NCBI RefSeq assembly: GCF_000482865.1
Contig: NZ_AXWW01000024.1
Span: forward strand, 1-64,000
DNA length: 64,000 bases
Direction: 5' to 3'
Source of the DNA: Actinokineospora inagensis DSM 44258
GTDB lineage: Bacteria > Actinomycetota > Actinomycetes > Mycobacteriales > Pseudonocardiaceae
The notes below the pieces were generated by a model that did not search any database, was not told the DNA's origin, and worked only from the letters and a program-made list of their open reading frames with translations. Shown here one piece after another: positions 38,410-50,400 of the stretch. Made by a program: the position numbers and the translations under genes. Numbering within the stretch: position 1 is the stretch's first letter; each line of letters starts with the position of its first letter.

Positions 38410-41400
38410 TCAGCGGTCCAGCCGCGGACCGAGCTCGCTGTCGATGAAGTCGAAGATCTCGTCGTCTGAGGCCGCGGCGAGCACCGGCGCGGCGTGGTCG
38501 GCGTGGTCGACTGGGTCGGCCGGGTCGACCCGGCGCAGCAGCTCCCGCAGCCGAGCCGCGACCGCGCTGTCCGGCCCGGCCGCGGCGATCACCTCGGCCA
38601 GCCGCTCGACCTCGTCGAGCGCGGTGGGCGCGGCCGGGATGAGCCGGTCGCGCACGTGCCCGGCGAGCGCGATGATCGTCGGGTGGTCGAAGACCAGCGT
38701 CGTGCCGAACCGCAGCCCGGTCGCGGCGCCGAGCCGGTTGCGCAGCTCGACCGCGGTCAGCGAGTCGAAGCCGAGGTCGAGCAGGCCGCGCTCGGGGTTG
38801 ATCGACTCGGGTCGGGCCTGTCCCAGCACCGCTGCCACGACCAGCCGGATCCGCTCGACCAGGACCGCTTCCCGCTCGTCGGCGGGAATCGCGGCCAGCT
38901 CGTCGGCCCACGTCAGCCCGCGCGCGGGTTCGACCACCCGCGTCCTGGGCACCCGGACCAGATCACGCAGGACGGCGGGCAGGGTCCCGGACTCGGCGCC
39001 GTCGCGCAGGGCGGCCTGGTCGAACGCGGCGGGCACCAGCACCGGGGAGTCCGACCGCAGCGCGGCGTCGAACAGCTCCAACCCCTCGGTCTCGGACAGC
39101 GCCCGCACTCCTTGGCGGTGCAGGCGGGCCCGGTCGGCTCCGCTGAGCCGGTCGGACATGCCGGTGTCCCACAGACCCCAGCACAGGGACTGCCCGGGGA
39201 GACCGAGGAACCGCCGGTGCCGCACCAGTCCGTCGAGGAACGTGTTCGCCGCCGCGTAGTTCGCCTGCCCGGCACTGCCGACGATCCCGGCGACCGAGGA
39301 GAACAGCACGAACGCGGCCAGGTCGAGATCGGCGGTCAGTTCGTGCAACAACCAGGCCGCGTCGGCCTTCGGCGCGACCACCGCGGCGATCGCCTCGTCG
39401 GTCAGGCTCTCCAACACGCCGTCGGCGAGTGCGCCCGCCGAGTGGACCACCGCGCACAACGGCCGCTCCGCCGGGATCCCGGCCAGCAGGGCGGTCACGG
39501 CGCCCCGATCGGTGATGTCACACGCCACCACGTCGACCGTCTCGGCACCGGCCGCGTGCAGCGCGGCGACCAGGGACTCGTGCGCGGCTCGGCGGCTGGG
39601 CAGCAGCAGGTGCCGCACGCCGTGCTCGGACACCAGCCTGCGGGCGACCAGGCCACCGAGCGCACCGGTGCCGCCGGTGAGCAAGACGGTGCCGGTCAGC
39701 TCGGGGGCAGCGGCCCGCGCGGTGGCCGGGGCCAGCCGGGGCACGTGGACCCGACCGGCGCGCACGGCCAACTGCGGTTCGTCCGCCGCGAGGGCCGATC
39801 GCAGCACCCGCGTGGAGTCCGCGTGCTCGTCCAGGTCGACCAGCCGGAACCGGCCGGGGTGCTCGGACTGCGCGGCCCGGACCATGCCCCAGGTCGTGGC
39901 CGCCCCCAGCGAGGGGACGTCGTGGTCCGGCTCGACCGCGACCGCGCCCCGGGTGACCAGGACGAGGGTCGCGTCGCGGAACCGGTCCTCGGTGAGCCAG
40001 CGCCGCAGAACCGCCAGCGTCGCGCTCGCCGCGGGGCCGGGTTCGTCGGTCACCGCCCAGTCCAGCAGCACGGAGTCGGGGACCTGGACGGGCAGGTCGT
40101 CGAGATCGGCGCAGCGGGTGCCGGTGGTCGAGCCGCCGGGGACGGTGATCACCGGCCAGGTCAGGGCGCGCAACGACTCCGGCACCCGCCGTCGAACCGG
40201 CGATGCCGCGCGGACGACCAGTTCGTCGACCGAGATGACCGGGGCACCGGACTCGTCCACCGCCAGCAGGCCGTAGCTGTCCTGGCTGTGCCGGGTGAGG
40301 CGGACCCGGAGCAGGTCGGCCCCGGTCGCGTGCAGGTGCACTCCGGACCAGGAGAACGGCAGCCGCGGTCCGGCGTCGAGCGCCAACGGGTGCAGGGCGG
40401 CGTCGAGCAGCGCGGGGGTGATCCCGAACCCCGCGGCCGCGGGCAGGCGCACCTCGGCGAACGTCTCGTCTCCGTCGCGCCAGAGTGCCTGCAGACCTTG
40501 GAACGACGGGCCGTAGTGGTAGCCGCGGTCGGCCAGCGAGTCGTAGAAGTCCGCCACGTCCACGGTTTCGGCGTCCGGTGGCCAGGCGAGGGTGCCCGGC
40601 TGTGCCTCGCCCGCGGCGAGGGTGGCGTCGGCGTGCGGCACCCAGTCCGCTCCGTCGCGGAAGTACAGCCTGGCCGCCCGTCGACCGGTGTCGTCCGGTC
40701 CGTCGACGGTCAACTGGACCTGGACCGTGCCGTCTTCCGGTACCACCAACGGCGACCGCAGGACGAGTTCGTCGAGGTGGTCGAGGCCGACTTGCCCGCC
40801 TGCCCAGAGCGCGAGGTCGACGACGGCTGCCGCGGGCAACAGCACCGCGCCGGACACGGCGTGGTCGGCGAGCCACGGATACCGCCGGGTCGACAGCAGG
40901 CCCGTGCACACCAGTGCACCGGTGTCCGGCAGGTCGACCGCCGCCCCGAGCAGGGCGTGTGCGGCGTCCCCGAGCCCGAGGGCGGCGGCGCCCGCGACCG
41001 GTTCCGGTGCGTCCAGCCAGTAGCGGTCGCGCTGGAACGGGTAGCTGGGCAAGGTGATCCCGCGGGCACCCGGGTACACAGTGGACCAGTCGACCGAGAT
41101 TCCGTGCGCGTCCGCGGTGGCCAGAGCGGTGATCGCGGTGAGCACTTCCGGGCGGTTCCGCCGGGACAGCGCGATGGCCACCGGAGCTGACTCGGCCAGG
41201 TTCTGCGCGAGCATGCCGGTGAGCACCGCGTCCGGACCGATCTCGACGAACCGGGTGACGCCGTGGTCGTGCAGGAGTCGCACGCCGTCGGCGAACCGGA
41301 CGGTCTCGCGCACGTGCCGCACCCAGTAGTCGGGGTCGGTTACCTCGTCGGTGAACCCGCCGGTGACGTTGGAGACCACCGGGATGGTCGGCCGGTTGAG

Positions 41401-44400
41401 GCTGAGACCGGCGACCACGGCCCGGAAGTCGTCGAGAACCGGTTCCATGTGCGGCGAGTGGAACGCCCGGCTGACCCGGAGTTCCCGGGCCCGGTGGCCG
41501 CGTTCCCGGAACTGGTCGGCGATCCCGCGTACCGCGTTGGCGTCCCCGGAGATCACCGTCGACCGAGGTCCGTTCACGGCCGCGATCCCCACCTGGTCCA
41601 CAGTGGACACAACGGGGGCGACCTCGTCCTCCGGTGCCTCGATGGCGACCATGGCACCGCCTTCAGGCAGGGCCTCCATCAACCGTCCGCGCGCGGTGAC
41701 CAGGGTCGCGGCGTCGGCGAGTGAGAACACGCCCGCCACGTGCGCCGCGGCGATCTCGCCGATCGAATGGCCGACCAGGTAGTCCGGTTCCAGTCCCCAG
41801 TGCCGGGCCAACCGGTAGAGCGCCACCTCCACCGCGAACAGCGCGGGCTGGGCGTACCCGGTTCGGTGCACGGCCTCGTCCATGATCAGGTCGCGGACCC
41901 CGGTGTTCAGCCGTGGATCCAGTTCCGCGCACACCTCGTCGAACGCCGCGGCGAACACCGGGAACCACTGGTACAGCTCACGGCCCATGCCCACCCGCTG
42001 GCTGCCCTGCCCGGTGAACAGGAACGCGGTGCGTCCGGAGGTCGGGCGGCCAGACACCAGCGACCGGTGTGCAACGCCGTCGGCCAGGGCGTCCAGACCC
42101 GCAAGGGCGGTTTCCCGGTCCTCGGCGACGACCGCGGCGCGCTCGTCGAGCCGGGCCCGGCTCGTGGCCAGGGTCGACCCGACGTCGGTCAGTGCGGCGG
42201 AAGGGTTGTCGGTGAGGAAGTCACGCAGCCTGCCCGCCGCGGCGGACAGCGCTTCGGGCGTCCGGCCCGACAGGACAAGGGCGACCGGTGAGTCGGGGTT
42301 CGCGGTGGGTTCGTCGGCGGGCGGGCCCTGTTCGAGTACGACGTGGGCGTTGGTGCCGCTGATCCCGAACGAGGACACCGCCGCGCGACGCGGACGGCCG
42401 TTGTCCGGCCACTCGGTCGGTTCGGACACCAGTGACACCGCGCCGCTCGACCAGTCCACGTGCGGGGTCGGGTGGTTGACGTGCAGCGTCTTGGCCAGGG
42501 TGCCGTGGCGCATGGCCATGACCATCTTGATGATCCCGGCGACCCCGGCGGCGGCCTGGGTGTGGCCGATGTTGGACTTGACCGAGCCGAGCCACAGCGG
42601 CCGCTCCCGGTCCCGACCGTAGGTGTTCAGCAGGGCCTGCAGCTCGATCGGGTCACCGAGCCGGGTGCCGGTGCCGTGTGCCTCCACCGCGTCCACGTCC
42701 TTGGTGGACAGTTGGGCGTTGGCAAGCGCCTGCCGGATGACCTTCTCCTGGGCGGGCCCGTTGGGTGCGGTGAGACCGTTGGAGGCGCCGTCGGAGTTGA
42801 CCGCGCTGCCCCGGACGATGGCGAGCACCGGGTGCCCGTTGCGTTCGGCGTCGGAGAGCCGTTCGACCAGGAGCATGCCCGCGCCCTCGGCCCACCCGGT
42901 GCCGTCCGCTTCGGCGCCGAACGCCTTGCACCGGCCGTCGGGGGACAGGCCGCGCTGGCGGGCGAACTCGACGAAGGTCGCCGGGCTGGCCATCACGGTC
43001 ACCCCGCCTGCCAGCGCGAGGTCGCACTCGCCGCGCGCCAACGCCTGCGCGGCCAGGTGCAATGCCACCAGCGACGACGAACACGCCGTGTCGACGGTGA
43101 GCGCCGGGCCCTGGAAACCGAAGGTGTAGGCGACCCGGCCGGAGGCGATGCTGCCCGCGCTGCCGCTGACCAGGTATCCCTCGTAGTCCGGTGTGGACGA
43201 AGTGCTCTGGTGCAACCGAGCGCCGTAGTCGCTGTACATGATGCCGGTGAACACCCCGACACCGCCGCCGCGCAGCGAGGTCGGATCGATGCCCGCGTGC
43301 TCGAACGCCTCCCACGAGGTCTCCAGCAGCAGCCGCTGCTGCGGATCGGTGGTCATCGCCTCGCGGGGACTCATGCCGAAGAACTCCGGGTCGAACTCGG
43401 CGGCGTCGTAGAGGAACCCGCCCTCTCGGACCGACGACTTGCCCGGCTCATCGGGCGACGGCGAGTACAGGTCGGTCGGCCAGCCGCGGTCGGTGGGGAA
43501 CGGACCGATCGCGTCGGTGCCCGCCAGCACCAGCCGCCACAACTGCTCCGGATCGCGTACCCCACCGGGGTAGCGGCAGGCCATGCCGACAATGGCGATC
43601 GGGTCGTCGGCCACCGGTGCCGCGCGCGCCACCCGGGCCTGTTCGTGTCCACCGAGCACGAATCGGGCCAGCGCGGCCGGGGACGGGTGGTCGAAGACGA
43701 CGGTGGTCGGCAGCACCTGCCCGGTCTCGGCCATCAGCCGGTTGCGCAACTCCACCGCGGTCAACGAGTCGAACCCGATGTCGAAGAACGCCTGCCCCGG
43801 CTCGATGTCGGCCGCCGAGCCGTGCCCGAGTACGGCGGACACGTGGCCGCGCACCAGGTCGAGCACGTAGTCTTGCCGCTCCCGCGCGGGCAGGTCCGCG
43901 ATCCGGCGGGCGAGGGGAGCCCGCGCGGTGGAGCGGCGGGTACGGCGGGCCAGGCCGCGCAGCGCCACCGGGAGCGCCGGGTTGTCGGCGTCGAGCGCGG
44001 CCCGGCTGATCCGGGCGGGCACGAGCGCGGGAAGGCCCGTGCCGAGGGCGGCGTCGAACAGCGCCAACCCGTCCTCCGGCGACATCGGCAGCAGGCCCGA
44101 CCGGGCGAGCCTTGCCCGGCCGGTCTCGCTCAGCCCGGCCGCCATGCCGGTGCCCTCCCAGAGCCCCCAGGCCAGGGCGGTCGCGGGCAGGCCCCGGGTG
44201 TGCCGGAGCCGGGCGAGTGCGTCCAGGAAGGCGTTGGCGGCGCCGTAGTTGGCCTGGCCGGGGTTGCCGAGCGTGCCCGCGACGGAGGAGAACAGCACGA
44301 ACGCCGACAGGGGAGTGGCTGCGGTCAACTCGTGCAGGTTCCACGCGGCTGTCGCCTTCGGGTCCCACACCGTGTCGACGCGATCACCGGTCAGCGACTC

Positions 44401-47400
44401 GACCGCGCCGTCGTCGACGACACCGGCCGCGTGCACGACCACCGTCAACTGAAGGCCCGCCATGACCTGCGCCAGCGCGGCCCGGTCGGCCGCGTCGCAG
44501 GCGACGACCCTGACCCGGGCGCCCAGGTCGTTCAACTCGGCCACCAACTCGGCCGCGCCGTCCGCGTCCCGGCCGCGCAGGCTGAGCAACACCAACTCGC
44601 GGAAACCGTGGCGGCGCACCAGGTGCCGGGCGATCAGGCCACCCAGCCGTCCGGTGCCGCCGGTGATCAGCGCGGTGCCCACGGTCAGCTCGGCGGCCGC
44701 AGGATCGTCTACTGTGGTCAGTCGAGGCCGGTGGACCCGCCCGGTGCGCACGAGCGCCTGCGGTTCGGTGGTCACCGCCGGGTCGGCGCCGATGTCGCTG
44801 TCAGAATCCACGAGGCCGAACCGGCCGGGGTGTTCGAGCTGGGCGGCTTGGACCAAGCCCCACACCGCTGCCGCGGCGGGGGCGGGGTCGACGGTGTCCG
44901 CTTGCAGGTTGACCGCGCCCCGGGTGGCGAAGACGAGCCGACCGGGCGCCGTGGCGAGCCAGTGCCGCACCAGTGCCAGCGCCCGGTGTGTCAGGGAACG
45001 CGCGTCGGACGTCGTCGGGACCGCGGTGACCAGGACCGCCGCCGAAGTGTCCCAAGTGGACTCGTCGGACCAGTCCGCGGCGACGGCGGCGACCGGCTCG
45101 GGGTTGGTTTCGGTCCAAGACAGGGCGAACAACTCGCCCGTCCGGCCTGCCGGGACCAACTGGTCGGTCGGGACCGGTCGCAGCGTGATCCCCGCCGCCG
45201 ACAGCACGGGGACACCGGTCGGGTCGGCGACCACCAGGGCGTACGAGTCGGGGCCGGTGGCGGTCAGCCGGACGCGGACCCGGTCGGGAGCGGCCGCGTG
45301 CGAGCGGACCCCGGACCACGCGTGCGGCAGCAGGACCTCGCCCCGGTCGAGCCGTTCGACCGCCAGGACGTGCAGCACCGAGTCGAGCAGCGCGGGGCTG
45401 ATGGTGAACGGCTTTACCTCGGGCGGGAGCGCGACCTCGGCGAACAGGTCGTCACCGGCCCGCCACGCCGCCACCAGTCCGCGCAGCGCGGGACCGTAGT
45501 GGTAGCCGCGCTCGGCCAGCCGGGGATAGGCGTCGGTGAGGTCGATCGGGGGAGCCGCGGGCGGCCAGGTGGTGAGGTCGTCGGGATCGGCGGTGGGCTC
45601 CGGGTCCAGCACCCCCACCGCGTGCCGGGTCCACGGTCGGTCCTCGGTGGTACGGCAGTGGATCTCGAACGCCCGCCTGCCCAACTCGTCCGGCACCGCC
45701 ACTGCGATCTGCACCGATGGGGTCGCCTCGGTCAGCACCAGCGGCGCGGTGATCGTCAGATCCGCCACCGCGCCCGCGCCGAGGTGCCCGGCGACGTGCA
45801 GGGCGAGGTCGACCCAGGCGGAGCCGGGTAGCAACACCGTGTCGGCGACAGCGTGGTCGGCCTGCCACGGGTGGCTGCCGGGGGACAACGCGCCGACGAA
45901 CAGGTGTCCTTGGTCGCCCGCGAGGTCGACGGCCGCGGTCAGCACCGGATGCCGGATCCCGCCCGGGGCGACGGGGCGCTGCTCGGCGGTCAGCCAGTAC
46001 CGCCGCTCCTGGAACGGGTACGTGGGCAGGTCGACCGCCCGCGCCCCCGGGTACACCGTGTCCCACCGCACCGGCACACCCCGCACGTGCGCGATCGCCA
46101 ACGCCCGGTTGACGGTGCTGCTCTCCGGGTGTCGGGGGCGCAGCAGCGGGACGGCCACGGTCGAGTCGTCCGGCAGGCAGTCGGCCGCCGCCGTGCTCAG
46201 TGTCGCGTCCGGGCCCAGTTCGAGGCAGGTGGTGACTCCGTTGTCCACCAGGCACCGCACGCCGTCGAAGAACCGGACGGTCCGCCGGATGTGGGTCACC
46301 CAGTACTCCGGGTCGGCCAGTTCGGCGGCCGCGGCGATCCCGCCGGTCACGTTCGACACCACCGGGATCGTCGGCGGGTGGTAGGTCAGGCCCCGAGCGA
46401 CCTGGCGGAACTCGGCCAGCACCTGGTCCATGTGGGCGGAGTGGAAGGCGTGGCTCACCCGCAGCCTGGTCACCTTGCGCCCCATCGCCCGCCACCGGTC
46501 GGCCAGCGCCAGCGCGACGTCCGGATCACCGGAGACCACCGTCGAGTCGGGACCGTTGACCGCGGCGATCGACACCGCCGCCGCGTGCTCGGCGATCTCG
46601 GCGGCGACCTCGGCCTCGGCGACCCGTACCGCGATCATCGCCCCGCCGGTCCGGGCCGCGCCCATCAGCCTGCCCCGGGCGGCGACCAGCACGCACGCGT
46701 CCCGGAGCGAGAACACCCCGGCGACGTGCGCGGCGGCCAGCTCACCGAGCGAGTGCCCGAGCAGCAGGTCCGGTGCGACGCCGTGGTGTTCCAGCAACCG
46801 GAACAGCGCCACCTCCAACGCGAACAGGGCGGGTTGGGCCAGGTCCGTGCCGCTCAGCACGTCCGGGTCGTCGGCGAACATCTTGTCGCGCAACGGCTGT
46901 CCGACAAGCGGGTCGAGGAGCGGGTCCAGGTGCGCGCACACGGCGTCGAGTGCCTCGGCGAACACCGGGTGCCGTTCGTAGAGGTCCCGACCTGCGCCGG
47001 GGCGCTGGCTGCCCTGACCGGTGAACAGGAACGCGGTCTTGCCGGAGTCCGCCGACGCGGTCGCCGTCCAGGCGTGCTCGGACAACGCGGTGACGAGTTC
47101 GTCCCGGTCCCGGCCGACCACGGCGGCCCGCCTGGGCAGGACGGCACGACCGGTGGCCAACGTGAACGCGACGTCGGACGGGTCGGTGTTCTTGTCGCGC
47201 AACCAGTCCGCCAGTTGGTCGGCTTGAGCGCCCAGCGCGTCGTCGTCGTGCGCGGACAACGCCAGGACCAGGTCGCCGAGCGGTGCGGATCCGGATGGAG
47301 CGGCTGGCTCGTCGCCGCTGTTGTCGGGCGACTCCAGGATGGCGTGTGCGTTCGTGCCGCTGATGCCGAACGACGACACGGCGGCCCGGCGCGGCCGATC

Positions 47401-50400
47401 CCGCTCCGGCCACGCGACCGACTCGGTCAGCAGCCGCACGCCACCGGCGGCCCAGTCCACGTGCGGGGACGGCTGATCCGCGTGCAGTGTGCGCGGCAAC
47501 CGGCCCGCCTGCATGGCCATCACCATCTTGATCACGCCGCCGACCCCGGCCGCGGCCTGGGTGTGCCCGATGTTCGACTTGATCGATCCCAGCCACACCG
47601 GGTCGGCCGCGGGGCGCGCCCGGCCGTAGACGGCCAGCAGCGCCTGGGCCTCGATCGGGTCGCCGAGCGCCGTGCCGGTGCCGTGCGCCTCGACCGCGTC
47701 GACGTCGGCGGCGGTCAGGTTCGCGGCCGCCAGCGCCTGGGTGATCACCCGCTGCTGGGACGGCCCGTTCGGCGCGGTCAGCCCGTTGGAGGCCCCGTCG
47801 GAGTTGACCGCCGTGCCGCGCACCACGGCCAGCACCCGGTGCCCATTGGCCTTGGCGACCGACAGACGTTCCAGCACGAGCACGCCGACGCCCTCACCCC
47901 AGCCGGTGCCGTCCGCGTCCGCCCCGAACGACCTGCACCGCCCGTCCGGGGACAACCCGTGCTGCCTGCTGAACTCCAGGAAGATGTGCGGGTCGGCGAT
48001 CACCGCGACGCCACCGGCCAGCGCCAGGTCGCACTCGCCCGAGCGCAGCGCGCCCGCCGCGAGGTGCAGGGCGACCAGTGAGGACGAGCACGCCGTGTCG
48101 ACGGTGAGGGACGGCCCTTCGAGGCCGAAGGCGTAGCTGATCCGGCCGGATGCCACGCTCGCCTGGTTGCCCACCAGCAGGAACCCCTCGAACCCGGCGG
48201 GGGCCGGGCGCAGCCGCGAGCCGTAGCCGCTGTCCATGACCCCGGTGAACACCCCGGTCCGGCTGCCGCGCAGACCGCTCGGGTCGATGTTGGCCCGCTC
48301 GAACGCCTCCCAGGCCGCGCGGAGCAACAGCCGCTGCTGCGGGTCGGTCGCCATCGCCTCCCGCGGGCTCATCCCGAAGAACCCCGCGTCGAACAGGTCC
48401 GCGTCGGCGAGGAAGCCGCCGTGCCGGGTGGCGACCCCGCCCGGGTTGTCCGGGTCCGGGTCGTAGAGCTCGGCCAGGTCCCAGCCCCGACCAGGGGGGA
48501 ACTCGCCGATGGCGTCGGTGCCGGTCGCGACCAGCCGCCACAGGTCGTCGGGCCCGCGGACCCCGCCGGGGTAGCGGCAGCTCATGCCGATGATCGCGAT
48601 CGGCTCGTCCGCCCCGGTGGCGGTGACGGCGGGCGGCCGGTCGGTCGACCCGCCCAGCAGGGCCGCGCGCAGGTGGGCGCCGAGCAGGGCGGGAGTGGGG
48701 TGGTCGAAGATCGCGGTGGGGGAGAGCCGCAGGCCGGTCGCGGTGGTGAGCCGGTTGCGCAGGTCGACCGCGGTCAGCGAGTCGAACCCGAGCTCCTTGA
48801 AGGCACGGGCGATGTCCACCAGCGCCGGGTCGGGGTGGCCGAGCACGGCCGCGGCCTGGGCGCGGACCAGGTCGAGCACCAGTCGGTCCTGCTCGGCGTC
48901 GTCGACCCCGCGCAGGCGCGCCACCCACGACGGGTCACCAACGCCCGCTCGAGCGGCCTGGCGGATCCGAGGTGGGGCGAGCGACCGCAGCACCGCGGGC
49001 ACGTCGTCGCGGGTGCGCAAGGCGGCCAGATCGAACCGCACGGGTAGTTGGTGCGGCGCGGGATCGGCGATGGCGAGGTCGAGCAACGCCAGCGCGGGCT
49101 CCGCCTGCATCGGCTGGATGCCCGACCGCGCCAGCCGGGCGACATCCGCCGCGGCGAGGTGCGCGGTCATGCCGCTCTCGTCGGCCCACAGACCCCACCC
49201 CAGCGCGGTCGCGGGCAGACCCGCGGCGGCGCGGTGGTGGGCCAGGGCGTCCAGGAACGCGTTGCCCGCGGCGTAGTTGGCCTGACCGGCGTTGCCGGTG
49301 GTGGCCATGACCGACGAGTAGAGGACGAACGCCACCAGGTCGAGATCCCGGGTCAGCTCGTGCAGGTGCCACGCCGAGTCGACCTTCGGGCGCAGCACCC
49401 GGTCGAGCCGGTCGTCGGTGAGCGCGGTGACCGTGGCGTCGTCCAGGACACCGGCGGTGTGCACGACGGCGGTGAGCGGGTGCGCGGCCGGGATGGTGTC
49501 GAGCACGGCGCGCAACCGCTCCCGGTCGGCGGTGTCGCAGGCGGCGATGGTGATCTCGGCGCCGTGCGCGGTCAGCTCGGCCTCCAGCTCCAGCGCGCCC
49601 GGCGCGTCCGGACCGCGCCTGCTCACCAGCAGCAGGTGCCGCACGCCGGCCGCGTGCACCAGGTGCCGGGCCAGGTTCGCGGCCAGCACCCCGGTGCCGC
49701 CGGTGATCAACACCGTGCCCGACCGGTCGAACTCGACCGGGTCCGCCGCGGCGGCGGGTGCGCGTACCAGCCGCGGCACCAGGGTTGTCCCGCCGCGCAG
49801 CGCGACCTGTGGCTCCTCGGTCGGTACGGCCTCGAGGGGTTCGGTATCGGTGTCGGCACCACTGTCGCCGTCGACGAGTGCGAACCGGCCGGGGTGCTCG
49901 GACTGCGCCGAGCGGAGCAGGCCCCAGACCGGCGCGGCGGCCAGGTCGAGGACCGGGTCGTCCGGCCCGGTGGCCACGGCGTGCCGGGTGACCACGACCA
50001 GCCGCACGTCGGCCAGCCGGTCCTCGGCGAGCCACCGGCGCACCAGGTCCAGTGCGCTGCGCGCGGCCTCGTGCGCGGACTCCGGCAGCGCGCCGCCGCC
50101 CGATACCCGCACCGCCACGGTGGTGGGCAGCGGGTCGGTCAGCAGCGTGCCGAGGTCGTCGGTCGGGGTGATCCACCGGTCCGGCGCGGCGGTGCGCACC
50201 GGGGTCGCCGACCAGTCCACTGTGTACAGGCAGTCCCGGCGACCGGTGCGGTCCCGGTCGAGCAGTTCGGCGGACATCGGGCGCAGGGACAGCTCGTCGA
50301 CCGTGATCACCGGGGCGCCGTCGGCGTCCACCAGGGAGATCTCCACCGTGCCCGGCCCGATCGGTCGGATCCTGGCCCGCGCGGCGGTGGCGTCGGTGGC

